The notes: generated by a model from the sequence alone, not told the origin. A stretch of 64,000 nucleotides of DNA from Pseudoxanthomonas sp. PXM01 (GCF_014851815.1 NZ_JACVAJ010000002.1:372001-436000); one strand, 5' to 3'; counted from the first letter of the stretch, positions 50,849 to 61,499 are shown. Program-made: numbers and translations.

Positions 50849-53800
50849 TCAGAACTTCTGCTGGTACTTCATGTAAACGAAGCGGCCGATGTCGTACTGA
50901 CCGTGGTAGGACACGTTGGCGCTGGGCTGGCTGTAGAACTGCGGGCCTTGGCGGTCGAACACGTTGTTCGCACCGATCGCAATGGTCGCATTCCACGGGG
51001 CGCTCCAGCGGAGCTCCAGGTCGTTGAACGTGATCGAACCCATCTCGTTGATCGCACGCGTCTGTGCCGGATTGGCGGCGCGGAACGTCGGATTTGTGCA
51101 CTCATCGGGAAACAGCGTGGCCGAGAGGCAGGTTTCCTTCTGCGACGAGTAGTAACGCGCCCCCCAGGTAGCACCGAAGCTGCCCATGTTCCAGGTCACG
51201 TTCGCGTTGGAGCGGATACGGTGCGTCCCCAGGAAGCCCGGCGAGGTGGCGTAACCCACCAGCTGCTGCGGCAGGGTGGTCGGGCTGGTGTCGGTCTTTA
51301 TTTCATCCTTGCTGGTGTAGGTGGTCTGCCAGGTCAGGTTGAAGGTACCGAAACCTTCCGTCGCCAGACGATAGCTCAGGTCCAGATCGAAGCCTTCGGT
51401 TTCGCGGAAGCCGGCGTTGATGCCGGTGAAACGCAGGCTGTTGACGAAGCCCAGCGTTGCGTCACGCGTGAAGTCCGTGCAGCGCGAAGCCACGCCCAGG
51501 ATGTAGCAGTCGTTCAGCATCTGCGTCGGGCTGTCGGCAACGATCGTGTCGTCGATGCGGATGTTCCACCAGTCCAGGCTGATGTTCAGGCCTTCTGCGA
51601 AGCCCGGGCTCCACACCACGCCAAAGGTCTTGGACTCCGAGGTTTCCGGAATCAGGTTCTCGTTGGCGCCGGAGAAGAACGCCACCGGCGTCTGCGCATT
51701 GCCCGAGCCCACCGGGGTCAGGCCCTGGCCCAGCTGGCGGTACGTGTTGGCGAGCGCGGCACCCATGGCAGCAACGCAGTTCGCACGCGTCGTCGCATTG
51801 GTGGCCGAGCTACCGAAGTTGGTGTCGCAGGGATCGGTGAAGAACGAGAACGTCTGCGAACCACCGCCGTACAGGTCGGCGATCGTCGGGGCGCGGAAGC
51901 CCTCGGCGTAGGTGCCGCGGAACAGCAGCGAGTCGATCGGCTTCCACTTGAAACCGAACTTGCTGTTCAACGTGTCACCGAAGGTGTCGTAGTCCGAGTA
52001 ACGCGTAGCGATGTTGAAGCTCAGCTCCTGCGCGCCCGGGAGGTCCGACAGCAGCGGGATCGCCAACTCGGCGTAGATTTCATCGACCTTGTAGCTGCCG
52101 TCCGTCGGACCGGCCGACAGGGTGGTCGAGTTGCCGGTGACCGCCATGGCATCCGGGATGAACTCGCCCGATTCCTTGCGGCTTTCCACGCCGACCGCGA
52201 AGCCCAGGTCGCCGCCCGGCAGGGCGAACAGCGAACCCGCGATGTTGGCGGTGAAGACTTCGGTCTCGGTCTCGCCCGAGGAGTTCAGCGTCTGGAACAG
52301 GAAGTCGATCAGCGCCTGGTTGCCGGTCAGGCCGCCATCACCCACGCGACCGTAGGGGATGAACGGATTCCACGGCACGCAGCTGGCCAGCGGGATCGGG
52401 GCAGCGGCGGTACCGCACTGCACGACGCCCTGGGCGTTGAGGAAGGACGGACCCACGGCCTGACCGACGCGCGCGACGTTCAGGTTGCCGTAGTTCTCCT
52501 GGGTGACCTTGTTGTTGTTGTACAGGTAGCCAACATCCCAGTCGAAGATGCGCTCTCCCACGTCGAAGCTGCCTTCCAGCGCGGCAGAGAACCGCCATGT
52601 GGTGGACGTGGGACGATCCACGCGCGGGATCTCCCACGTACGGCGCCAGTAGTTGACGGCCTGCGGCGTGGCGTAGCCGTGGTGCGTGCCGACCGGGTTG
52701 TAGTAGCTGTTGATCGCCATGGTGGTGCCGGCGAACGCGCCGCTCTGGAACGGATAACCGGCAACCTGGCGCTCGGCGTCGCGCTGGCTGTACATCATGT
52801 TGCCGCGGAAGCGCATTGCGTCATTGATGTCGAAGACGCCATCGACGAACAGCGAGCGGCTTTCCAGCGGCGTACGTAGGTGGGTCTGCTGGTTGGTGTT
52901 GCTCTTGTCGACCGTCGAACCGTTCGGATCAGCGGCGCCGGTACCCGTGTTGGTGTTCAGCGCGTGGAAGTTGTTGATGTTGCGCCAGTCCGCACCCTGA
53001 TTCAGGACGCGGTTGCCGCCCAAACCGGCGGGCAGGTTGATCACGCCCCACTGGCTGACCGTGGTCCAGCCGCGGGTCGGGTGCCACTGACCTTGCGGAT
53101 ACTGCGAGAACGGCCGATCGGCCGCCATCACCTCTTCTTCCTTGCGGTACTCCACGGCAGCGGTCAGCGAGCCACGGTCACCGGTGAAGCCCATGACGAA
53201 GTCGGCACGGGTGGTTGCGCCGTCACCTTCGCTGTACTGACCGTAGTAGGTCTGAGCGGTGGCGCCTTCGAAATTGGAACGCGTGATGATATTGATTACG
53301 CCGGCGATGGCGTCGGAACCGTAGATCGACGAGGCGCCGTCCTTCAGCACTTCGATGCGCTCGACCGCGGCGGTCGGGATCAGCGAAATGTCCTGCAGGC
53401 CATTCGTCGCGATTCCGAGTCGTTTGCCGTTGACCAGGATCAGGGTGCGCGTTGGGCCCAGGTTACGCATGTCGATGAACTGGCCTCCCACGTTCTCGCC
53501 GGCCGACAGCGGCTGGGCGCGGCTGATGGCAGGCGCTCCGACGGCGGAGATGTTCTGCAGGATGTCGGCGACCGACTGGAAGCCCTGCTTTTCGATGTCC
53601 GCGCGGCTGATGGTCAGCACGGGAGCGGCGTTCTCGACGTCGACCTGGCGGATGCGCGAGCCGGTGACTTCGATCCGGTCCAGCGTGGTGGTATCGGCCT
53701 GCTCCTGGGCCGTGACCGGTGAGGCTGCGAACAAGCCAGACATGCCTGCGGCAGTGGCGAGAGCGTAGCGAATGGCCGATGCGAGTGGTTGGGTCTGCAT
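50849..53800 (-). CDS. TonB-dependent receptor
   Basis: This is a 983-residue outer-membrane receptor. The signal peptide ends near residue 31 ('SPVTA'). A TonB-box-like segment 'TTTLDRIEVTGSRI' is followed by the plug domain (about 55-160, 'PVLTISRADIEKQGFQSVADILQNIS', 'VERIEVLKDGASSIYGSDAIAGVINIIT'). A long 22-strand-type barrel ends in the outer-membrane signature Phe ('KYQQKF'). No N-terminal STN or FecR-linked signalling domain is present. It resembles the Oar-type/large TonB receptors of xanthomonads; the ligand is not readable. It is monocistronic and convergent to the LytTR gene. Confidence 0.95.
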   Translation of the reverse strand: MQTQPLASAIRYALATAAGMSGLFAASPVTAQEQADTTTLDRIEVTGSRIRQVDVENAAPVLTISRADIEKQGFQSVADILQNISAVGAPAISRAQPLSAGENVGGQFIDMRNLGPTRTLILVNGKRLGIATNGLQDISLIPTAAVERIEVLKDGASSIYGSDAIAGVINIITRSNFEGATAQTYYGQYSEGDGATTRADFVMGFTGDRGSLTAAVEYRKEEEVMAADRPFSQYPQGQWHPTRGWTTVSQWGVINLPAGLGGNRVLNQGADWRNINNFHALNTNTGTGAADPNGSTVDKSNTNQQTHLRTPLESRSLFVDGVFDINDAMRFRGNMMYSQRDAERQVAGYPFQSGAFAGTTMAINSYYNPVGTHHGYATPQAVNYWRRTWEIPRVDRPTSTTWRFSAALEGSFDVGERIFDWDVGYLYNNNKVTQENYGNLNVARVGQAVGPSFLNAQGVVQCGTAAAPIPLASCVPWNPFIPYGRVGDGGLTGNQALIDFLFQTLNSSGETETEVFTANIAGSLFALPGGDLGFAVGVESRKESGEFIPDAMAVTGNSTTLSAGPTDGSYKVDEIYAELAIPLLSDLPGAQELSFNIATRYSDYDTFGDTLNSKFGFKWKPIDSLLFRGTYAEGFRAPTIADLYGGGSQTFSFFTDPCDTNFGSSATNATTRANCVAAMGAALANTYRQLGQGLTPVGSGNAQTPVAFFSGANENLIPETSESKTFGVVWSPGFAEGLNISLDWWNIRIDDTIVADSPTQMLNDCYILGVASRCTDFTRDATLGFVNSLRFTGINAGFRETEGFDLDLSYRLATEGFGTFNLTWQTTYTSKDEIKTDTSPTTLPQQLVGYATSPGFLGTHRIRSNANVTWNMGSFGATWGARYYSSQKETCLSATLFPDECTNPTFRAANPAQTRAINEMGSITFNDLELRWSAPWNATIAIGANNVFDRQGPQFYSQPSANVSYHGQYDIGRFVYMKYQQKF

Positions 53801-54010
53801 GATGACTCCGGATGGATGAGATGCGCGGCGATACCGGCCCTGCGAACCTACAAATTCTTAACCATCCGATTTACGCACCCGCCGCCAGCCCGTTTGGCAC
53901 GATCCGTCAACTCACCACGCCAGGGGATTCGCTCGCGGTTCTTGCCAATCCATGCACAACACCACGTCCCGGCTGGCGTGAGTATCTCCGCTTCAAAACG
54001 GCAGGAGTTG

Positions 54011-54463
54011 ATGATGCAAGCGTCTCAACCAGGGCAGCCGATCGGGGATGAGGGCACCACTTCACGCTGGGAGACGCTGGCGCTGCTGTGTCTGCGCGTC
54101 CTCGTCGGAAGCTTCCTCGTATGGGGCGTGACCGACAACATCATCTTTCCGGCAAAGATGGACATCTTCGAAGCATTCCTCGAGACCCACGGCTTTCCAT
54201 GGCCGGGATTGAGCGCACGTGTATCGGTATGGGCGCAGTTCCTGTGCGGCCTGTCATTCCTGAGCGGCGTAGGGTTCCGGCTGGCCGGCGCGGTTTGCGC
54301 ACTCAACTTCACGGTCGCGGTCGTGATGGTGGACTACAAGTTCGGCATACGCGGGGCGTTCCCTGCCGCGCTGCTGGCTGTGACTGGACTGTATTTCTCA
54401 GCACGCGGTCCTGGTCGCGCAGCCTTGCGTTTGCGTCGCGTGTGGGCCGGCTCAAGGAAGTAG
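54011..54463 (+). CDS. DoxX-like membrane protein
   Basis: This 150-residue protein has four membrane helices (about 22-42, 72-90, 92-112 and 118-133) and a DoxX-like pattern: 'RVLVGSFLVWGVTDNIIFPAKM', 'SVWAQFLCGLSFLSGVGFRLAGAVCALNFTVA' and 'GAFPAALLAVTGLYFSARGPG'. CAGGAG lies 4-5 bases upstream of ATG 54011. It is transcribed towards the GNAT unit; its stop is immediately followed by the attC-like element C. Confidence 0.85.
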   Translation: MMQASQPGQPIGDEGTTSRWETLALLCLRVLVGSFLVWGVTDNIIFPAKMDIFEAFLETHGFPWPGLSARVSVWAQFLCGLSFLSGVGFRLAGAVCALNFTVAVVMVDYKFGIRGAFPAALLAVTGLYFSARGPGRAALRLRRVWAGSRK

Positions 54464-54465
54464 CA

Positions 54466-54521
54466 CGCAAGCCCACCCGAATCTGCACGCAGCGCAGTAG
54501 CCAGGGCTTGACGAGTTAGGT
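54466..54521 (-). repeat. attC-like element C, downstream of the GNAT gene
   Basis: On the minus strand the element begins ACCTAAC, a perfect RYYYAAC core that contains the GNAT stop codon. It continues TCGTCAAGCCC, which pairs perfectly over 7 bp with GGGCTTG (54468-54474), with an inner CTGCGC/GTGCAG hairpin. The outer R' partner is missing, so the element is truncated at its far end against the DoxX gene. Confidence 0.55.
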
Positions 54522-55007
54522 TTCTGATTCCAGAAACCGATACATGACGTACGCATCCACATGGCCAAGCTGCTTGTGCCGGAAAGCCTTTGGAAGTGTT
54601 CCAGCGATAAAGAACCCGAATCGCTTGTACAACTCAACAGCAGCCCGGTTTGAGCTGACGACGTAGTTGAACTGCATTGCCATGAAGCCCTCTTTTCTGG
54701 CTTGGGCAAGGCTGTGCTGGACAAGAGCTGTGCCAACGCCGCTGCCCTGAGCGACAGGACGCACAAGATAGGTGGCACTTGCAACGTGATTGCCGCTGTC
54801 GGGGTAATTGGCGCCAAGCTTGTACATGCCGAGAACATCAGCTCCGATGACCGCCACGTAGGCGGTATGGGAGCCAAACCAATGCGACTGGAATGTCTCC
54901 CGAGTGAACTGCTCGGAGAATGGCAGAGCATCCCCAGCGGAAATGATCGACCGGAAGATGTCCCACATTGAACTCAGATCGTTGGCTGTTGCTTGTCGTA
55001 TTCCCAT
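54516..55007 (-). CDS. GNAT-family acetyltransferase, probable integron cassette cargo
   Basis: This is a 163-residue GNAT N-acetyltransferase. The fold is recognisable by 'MGIRQATANDLSSMWDIFR', 'AYVAVIGADVLGMYKLGANYP', the acetyl-CoA loop 'RPVAQGSGVGTALVQHSLAQARKEGF' and 'NRAAVELYKRFGFFIAGTLPKAF'. It may acetylate a small metabolite or an antibiotic; the acceptor is unknown. The stop TAA lies inside ACCTAAC (attC-like element C). The start follows 14 bases after the R'-like end of element B, a leader length normal for cassettes. Codon usage is more AT-tolerant than in neighbours. GNATs are among the commonest cassette cargos. Confidence 0.88.
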   Translation of the reverse strand: MGIRQATANDLSSMWDIFRSIISAGDALPFSEQFTRETFQSHWFGSHTAYVAVIGADVLGMYKLGANYPDSGNHVASATYLVRPVAQGSGVGTALVQHSLAQARKEGFMAMQFNYVVSSNRAAVELYKRFGFFIAGTLPKAFRHKQLGHVDAYVMYRFLESET

Positions 55008-55021
55008 GGAGATTGAAAAGA

Positions 55022-55099
55022 CACCCAATACGGCCCGGGTCAAGCCGCGCCGTAAAGCGGCGTCGGCCATGTCAGGCTACGGCCCAAGGTTGTTAGGAA
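55022..55099 (-). repeat. attC-like element B, upstream of the GNAT gene
   Basis: On the minus strand the element starts TTCCTAAC and ends with ATTGGGT, matching RTTRRRY. A perfect CGCCG-CTTTA-CGGCG inner hairpin and an AGCC/GGCT stem are present. Its first 40 nt match element A at 34 of 40 positions, including an identical CTGACATGGCCGACGC block. It starts 21 bases after the alpha/beta hydrolase stop and ends 14 bases before the GNAT start. Confidence 0.6.
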
Positions 55100-55120
55100 T
55101 TTCGCTGCGCGACCCTCGCA

Positions 55121-56425
55121 TCAGTCTGCTGGCCCCTGCTTGATGAAGTTCACCATCATCTGCAGGTAGCCCTCCGGCTGGCGGGTCGAAACACGCTCGC
55201 CCTTCGAGTCTATTTCAAACTCGTACATGCCATGGTCCGCCTGCGGAAACGTCGCCGTCGTGATGGGGCGGCCCGCGCGCTTGAGTACGTCCAGCCTCCG
55301 CAACGTCTCGAAGGGCGGCGCATCGCGATCCTGTCCGCCGAAGATCCATAGCTGCGGCACGTCCAGGTTGGCCAGCACCGGCATCGGATCGTAGTGCGCC
55401 GGCACCCCTTCCAGGAGTGCCGGAAAATCCCGGCGCACTACGGACTCGGGCGTAGTGAGGAGGTAGGACGTGAAGTTCCCGCGGACGAATGGGAACCAGG
55501 GCTCATTCCCGTACTTCGCCTTCACCGCCTCGAGCTGCTCGAACCCGTCCGTGAAGTCGCTTTCGACGATGGCGGCGGTCGCGTCCGCAATGTCGCTTGC
55601 CTTGCGCTGCACGCCCGCATCGAAGCCTGCGCGCTCCATGTCGAAGGCGATCGCCTCGCGATCTTCCTCGAGCGGTGAGACCGCGAGGCCGAAGCTGACG
55701 ATCACGAAGTCCGCCGGCTCGATCTTCGCGGCCAAGGGGGCCACCCAGCCGCCCTGGCTGCCGCCCTGGTATCCGATGCGCCCGCCTGCGCGCCTGCCGG
55801 CGAGACGCTTGGCCTCGCGCATGGCGTGGACCGCATCGGTGGCCAGCGTGAGGTAGTTCTGGGTGTAGCGCCCACCCGATTTCCCGGTACCGCGCTTGTC
55901 GTAGGCGAAGACGCCGATGCCCTGGCTCGCCAGTTCGCGCTGGAGGGAGTATGACTCCACCGCCGAGGAGCGTTCCGCGCCATGGACCAGCACGACCAGC
56001 GGCACGCGGCCGTCACCCGGCGGGAGCGTCAGCCGTCCATGCAGCGTGGTCCCGCTTCCCTGGAAGCGCGTATCGATCTGCATGAGCGGTCGCCGTTTTC
56101 CCGGCATCCCGTCGAACAGGATCTCGCCGCGCTCGCAGTCCACCACCGTCAGCCGATGACCATCCGGACGATCGGTCCAGCCGAGCGTGCTCGTCCACAC
56201 ACCGTCCGCTTGCCGTGCCAATGCTCCGGTCTGACCGTCGGGTCGGCGCCAACGGAGCGCGCCGGCTGCACCTGGCCCGAGATCGAGCGCACTGCCGTCG
56301 ACCAAGCGATAGCCGCCCGTATGGCAGGGAGCGGCGGGCGCCTCGGATGCCGCGGGTCCGGCCGCCAGCACGCCTGCATGGAATGCGGCCAAGGCGAGGC
56401 CCACGGTGATCGACAATCTGTGCAT
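55121..56425 (-). CDS. Exported alpha/beta hydrolase (acyl-peptidase/dienelactone-hydrolase-like)
   Basis: This 434-residue protein has a signal peptide (1-24) and an N-terminal beta-rich region (25-135). The alpha/beta hydrolase domain shows 'VVLVHGAERSSAVESY', nucleophile Ser in 'IGYQGGSQGGWVAP', Asp in 'WIFGGQDRDAPP' and His in 'ATFPQADHGMYEF'. It diverges from a MarR gene; a 12-bp palindrome lies directly before its start, so MarR repression is likely. The substrate is unknown. Confidence 0.9.
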   Translation of the reverse strand: MHRLSITVGLALAAFHAGVLAAGPAASEAPAAPCHTGGYRLVDGSALDLGPGAAGALRWRRPDGQTGALARQADGVWTSTLGWTDRPDGHRLTVVDCERGEILFDGMPGKRRPLMQIDTRFQGSGTTLHGRLTLPPGDGRVPLVVLVHGAERSSAVESYSLQRELASQGIGVFAYDKRGTGKSGGRYTQNYLTLATDAVHAMREAKRLAGRRAGGRIGYQGGSQGGWVAPLAAKIEPADFVIVSFGLAVSPLEEDREAIAFDMERAGFDAGVQRKASDIADATAAIVESDFTDGFEQLEAVKAKYGNEPWFPFVRGNFTSYLLTTPESVVRRDFPALLEGVPAHYDPMPVLANLDVPQLWIFGGQDRDAPPFETLRRLDVLKRAGRPITTATFPQADHGMYEFEIDSKGERVSTRQPEGYLQMMVNFIKQGPAD

Positions 56426-56433
56426 AACGGGCC

Positions 56434-56457
56434 ATTTACGTTAGTATTTACGTAAAT
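56434..56457. promoter_or_regulatory. Probable MarR operator (palindrome plus half-site)
   Basis: The perfect 12-bp palindrome ATTTACGTAAAT (56446-56457) is preceded by a second ATTTACG copy at 56434. It lies 9-32 bases upstream of the hydrolase start and 49 bases upstream of the divergent MarR start, and is AT-rich against a GC-rich background. MarR proteins bind such 12-20 bp palindromes. Confidence 0.7.
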
Positions 56458-56505
56458 GCTGTCGCGTTTGGGTTGGCGCGTCAACCCCGGGAGATCGACC
56501 ACAAC

Positions 56506-57012
56506 ATGACCGACTTCATCCAACGACAAGGGCCCGCGTTCCTCGCCCACCTGTTGCGGCGCCTTGCCGACGAGCTCGTGCAGGGCGCGACGGAGTGGTA
56601 TCCGACGGTCGGCGTAACGGCACCGCCGCGCACGATATCCACGCTGCTGGCCTTGGACGAGCATGGCCCATTGGGCGTCACGGAGCTGGCGGGCCTGCTG
56701 CGACAGTCGCATCCGCTGGTGATCATCTGGATCAAGGAGCTGACCAGGTTGTCGCTGGTGAAGTCGCGCGATGATCCGTCCGACCGTCGCAGGACTCTGG
56801 TGGCGCTGACGAAGAAAGGGCGCGACGAGTTGGTCCGAATCCGCAACGCCCTGGTGGTGATGGAGCAAGCATCCACCGAACTGCTGGCGCTGGCCGGGCC
56901 CGATTCGTTCCAGGTGCTGTGGGCGCTGGAACAGAACTGCCGGAAGCTTCCGTTCCTGCAGCGCCTGCAGGAGAAAGAACGTCAGAGCGGGGACATCACG
57001 CCCCAGGGCTGA
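56506..57012 (+). CDS. MarR-family regulator
   Basis: This 168-residue winged-helix regulator has the core at about 40-115 ('RTISTLLALDEHGPLGVTELAGLLRQSHPLVIIWIKELTRLSLV') and wing 'RDDPSDRRRTLVALTKKGRDELV'. The C-terminal helices (120-168) dimerise. GGGAG precedes ATG 56506. It diverges from the exported hydrolase, with the palindrome at 56446 between them, so autoregulation and control of the hydrolase are likely; the inducer is unknown. Confidence 0.93.
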   Translation: MTDFIQRQGPAFLAHLLRRLADELVQGATEWYPTVGVTAPPRTISTLLALDEHGPLGVTELAGLLRQSHPLVIIWIKELTRLSLVKSRDDPSDRRRTLVALTKKGRDELVRIRNALVVMEQASTELLALAGPDSFQVLWALEQNCRKLPFLQRLQEKERQSGDITPQG

Positions 57013-57020
57013 AGCACTGG

Positions 57021-57914
57021 CTACGTGATTTCCCTGAAGCACTCGACGAGAAACTCCAACGTTGCACGCACGGCGGGCAGCTGGCCCCGCCGATGCGGCA
57101 TCACCAGCGACGTCGTCACGGTACCGGCGTTCCACGCCGGAAGTACGCGCACCAGTTGTGAAGAGGCGATCGCATCACGGCACATCCGCTCCGGCAGGCA
57201 GACGACGCCGAGCGCCGCAATGGCGGCGGCGATAAGTACCACGGTTTCGTTCGCCACCATCGCCTGCTGCGGGGAGACCTCCGCGTGTTGACCGTGCGCG
57301 CCGAACAGGCGCCATACCCCCGCGGAGGGCGCGGCGAGCAGGCCCAGATGATCCTGCAGATCGGCAGGGGACTGCGGCATCCCCTGCAGATCGATATACC
57401 CGGGCGCCGCGACCAGAATGATCGGTTCGACGAGCAGCTGCCGCTGCACCAGGCCCGAATCCGGCAGCGGTGCGAAATGGCTGCGCACCGCAATATCCAC
57501 ACCTTCTTGTAACACGTCGACGAAGCGGTCGGTGACGTCGAGCTCCACCCGCACCTTCGGATACGCACGCGCCAGGCGCGGCAGGTGCGCGGCGAGATCA
57601 CGCTGCGCGACCGGAACGGATGCACTGATGCGCACGGTGCCGCTGGGTTCGGCCTGACGCCGGCGGACGATGGCCTCGGCAGCCTCGGCTTCGACCAGGG
57701 CCGCGCGCGCATGGTCGTAGAAGTCCCGTCCGAGTTCGGTGAGGGTGAAGCTGCGCGACGTGCGCTGGATCAGTCGCGTCGACAGCGCATCCTCGAGCTC
57801 GGCGACACGTTTGCTGATGGTGGATTTGGGAAGACCAAGCCGGCGCGAGGCTGCGGCAAAGCCCCCGCTTTCGACGGCCGCGACGAAAAGCACCAGATCA
57901 TTGAGATTGAGCAT
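57021..57914 (-). CDS. LysR-family regulator
   Basis: This 297-residue LysR regulator has DNA-binding helices at 3-62 ('FVAAVESGGFAAASRRLGLPKSTISKRVAELEDAL') and an effector domain at about 88-295. It diverges from the GST-like gene at 58048 with a 133-bp gap, the standard arrangement for a LysR and its target. It ends 8 bases from the convergent MarR gene. Two AAGTCCAT copies occur in the divergent gap (near 57949 and 57976) and could be regulatory; this is speculative. Confidence 0.93.
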   Translation of the reverse strand: MLNLNDLVLFVAAVESGGFAAASRRLGLPKSTISKRVAELEDALSTRLIQRTSRSFTLTELGRDFYDHARAALVEAEAAEAIVRRRQAEPSGTVRISASVPVAQRDLAAHLPRLARAYPKVRVELDVTDRFVDVLQEGVDIAVRSHFAPLPDSGLVQRQLLVEPIILVAAPGYIDLQGMPQSPADLQDHLGLLAAPSAGVWRLFGAHGQHAEVSPQQAMVANETVVLIAAAIAALGVVCLPERMCRDAIASSQLVRVLPAWNAGTVTTSLVMPHRRGQLPAVRATLEFLVECFREIT

Positions 57915-58047
57915 GCAGGCCGATCAAAGTCTACACATGTGGATGATAAGTCCATTTTTTGCCGACTAGTAAGCCAAAGTCCATGAAACTACCTTGTCCG
58001 GGACGGCCATGACCGGTCGACCACCCTCCCAGACAGGAATCCACGCC

Positions 58048-58776
58048 ATGCAGACCTCCCGTGACAACCACCCTCCCGTTCTGTTCTACGGCGTGCCTTC
58101 GGGATGTTCATTCGGCTCCATCGTTGCCCTGGAATGGCTCGGCCTGCCCTACCACCTCTGCCGCATCGAGATGCCCGGCGTCGTCAGCAGCGACGCCTAC
58201 AAGCGCATCAACGCGGTCGGCGAAACGCCCACGCTGCGGACCGCGGCAGGTGACTTCATCAGCGAGAGCATCGCAATCCTCAACCACATCGGGGCATCGG
58301 ATCTCGATCGTGGAATCGCTTTCGCACAGGGAACACCGGGCTTCGACCGGCTCAACCAGATGCTGGCGTATCTCAACACCAGCCTTTTCGATGCGTACGC
58401 CCCGTTTTGGTACACCTTGGAACATGAGCTCGACCCCAGCGATAAGAAAGTGCTGACGGACTATGGCCAAGCCAAGGTGCTCAAGGCGCATACCGATCTT
58501 GAGGCGATGGTGGGCGAGAAGCCTTGGCTGCTGGGCGAGCACCGCACGCTCGCTGATGCGTACTTCATCGGGATCGCTCGATGGAATGAATATCATCAGG
58601 TCGTCGACCGCCGGGAGTACCCGAACCTGCAGCGCATCTATGACCAGTTGGAGGCCGATCCAGCGGTCGTCTTCGCACATGCGATCGAACGGCAGCAGCC
58701 TCCGATCGGTGCAGTCGGCCTCATCGGCCACATCGCGCTCGAAGAGGTATTGGAGCAGGTTTTGTCCGCCAAGTGA
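58048..58776 (+). CDS. Glutathione S-transferase family protein
   Basis: This is a 242-residue GST-fold protein. The N-terminal thioredoxin-like domain (1-85) contains 'VLFYGVPSGCSFGSIVALEWLGLPYHLCRIEM', 'NAVGETPTLRT' and the glutathione-binding 'ISESIAILNHIG'. The C-terminal helical domain (95-225) contains 'WLLGEHRTLADAYFIGIARW'. A Ser/Cys pair is near the active-site position. GGAA precedes ATG 58048. It is probably activated by the divergent LysR. The substrate is unknown. Confidence 0.92.
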   Translation: MQTSRDNHPPVLFYGVPSGCSFGSIVALEWLGLPYHLCRIEMPGVVSSDAYKRINAVGETPTLRTAAGDFISESIAILNHIGASDLDRGIAFAQGTPGFDRLNQMLAYLNTSLFDAYAPFWYTLEHELDPSDKKVLTDYGQAKVLKAHTDLEAMVGEKPWLLGEHRTLADAYFIGIARWNEYHQVVDRREYPNLQRIYDQLEADPAVVFAHAIERQQPPIGAVGLIGHIALEEVLEQVLSAK

Positions 58777-58940
58777 GCGAAGGCCGATCACTGGACTGCA
58801 GCCTGTGGATGCATCGCACCTCAAGGCTGACCATCGCCTCCGAAGTACGCACGCGTGCGGTCGCGCCGCACGGTGGAGGATCCGATCCGAAAGTCCGCGC
58901 TGGGTCGCAAACAGCCTCGCCATCCCGGCAGCGCTTACAG

Positions 58941-58966
58941 GAACGGCCCGCAATCGCGGGCCGTTC
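58941..58966. terminator. Bidirectional terminator between GST and hutU
   Basis: The perfect 11-bp inverted repeat GAACGGCCCGC / GCGGGCCGTTC has a 4-nt loop AATC. It lies between the convergent GST and urocanate hydratase genes, 24 bases beyond the hutU stop. The long perfect stem makes it convincing despite no T-run. Confidence 0.75.
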
Positions 58967-58989
58967 AGCAGTCATCGTCACTACAATCC

Positions 58990-60657
<1,668 letters not shown>

Positions 60658-60764
60658 GGCGGGTTCCAGATGCAGATTGGCCGCCATTATCGCGGCGGCC
60701 CGCGGTCGGGCGCGAGCCGGGGCGATGCTGCAGTGCGTGATCGCTGGCATGGCAGAATCGGACC

Positions 60765-61493
60765 ATGACGCCCCTCCGCTTCCCTGCCCTGCTGCTGGCC
60801 GGCCTGTTGGCAACGGCGCCGCTGGCCGCTGCAGCACAGGACCGCGTACTGGTGTTCTCGAAGACGGCGAAGTTCCGCCACGAGTCCATTCCGGTAGCCG
60901 TGGCGACGCTGCAGCGCCTGGCGGCTGCCGAGGGCATGGCGGTGGATGCGACCGAGGACGCCGACGTGTTCACCGCCGCCAATCTGGCGCGCTACCGCGT
61001 GGTGGTGTTCGCCAGCACCACGGGCGATGTGCTGAACGAGGCCCAGCAGGCGGCGATGGAAGGGTTCGTGCGCGGCGGCGGCGGCTTCGTCGGTGTGCAT
61101 GCCGCCGCGGACACGGAGTACGACTGGCCCTGGTACGGGCGGCTGGTAGGCGCCTACTTCAAGAACCACCCACCGGGACTGCAGTCCACGCACGTGCAGC
61201 CGGAGCACGACGGCCAGCCCGTCGGCGCACGCTGGCCGATCACCGACGAGCTGTACAACTACCGCGCGAATCCGCGGCCGCAGGTACGCGTCATCGCCAC
61301 GGTGGACGAACGCGAGTACGAGGGCGGACAGATGGGTGACGACCACCCGATCGCCTGGTGCCACGCTTTCGATGGGGGCCGCAGCTGGTACACCGGGTGG
61401 GGCCACGAAGCGGCTGTCTACGCCGATGCGAACGTCGTCGCGCACCTCCTGGGCGGGCTGCGTTACGCCGCCGGACGTTCGGACGATTGCTGA
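60765..61493 (+). CDS. ThuA-domain secreted protein
   Basis: This 242-residue protein has a signal peptide (1-24) and a ThuA-like glutamine-amidotransferase-type domain: '[19 protein letters not shown]', '[43 protein letters not shown]' and '[20 protein letters not shown]'. ThuA-family proteins are linked to sugar catabolism; exported versions are often found with glycoside or phosphodiester hydrolases. It diverges from hutU and is followed by a strong hairpin. Confidence 0.92.
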   Translation: MTPLRFPALLLAGLLATAPLAAAAQDRVLVFSKTAKFRHESIPVAVATLQRLAAAEGMAVDATEDADVFTAANLARYRVVVFASTTGDVLNEAQQAAMEGFVRGGGGFVGVHAAADTEYDWPWYGRLVGAYFKNHPPGLQSTHVQPEHDGQPVGARWPITDELYNYRANPRPQVRVIATVDEREYEGGQMGDDHPIAWCHAFDGGRSWYTGWGHEAAVYADANVVAHLLGGLRYAAGRSDDC

Positions 61494-61499
61494 GCCTGG

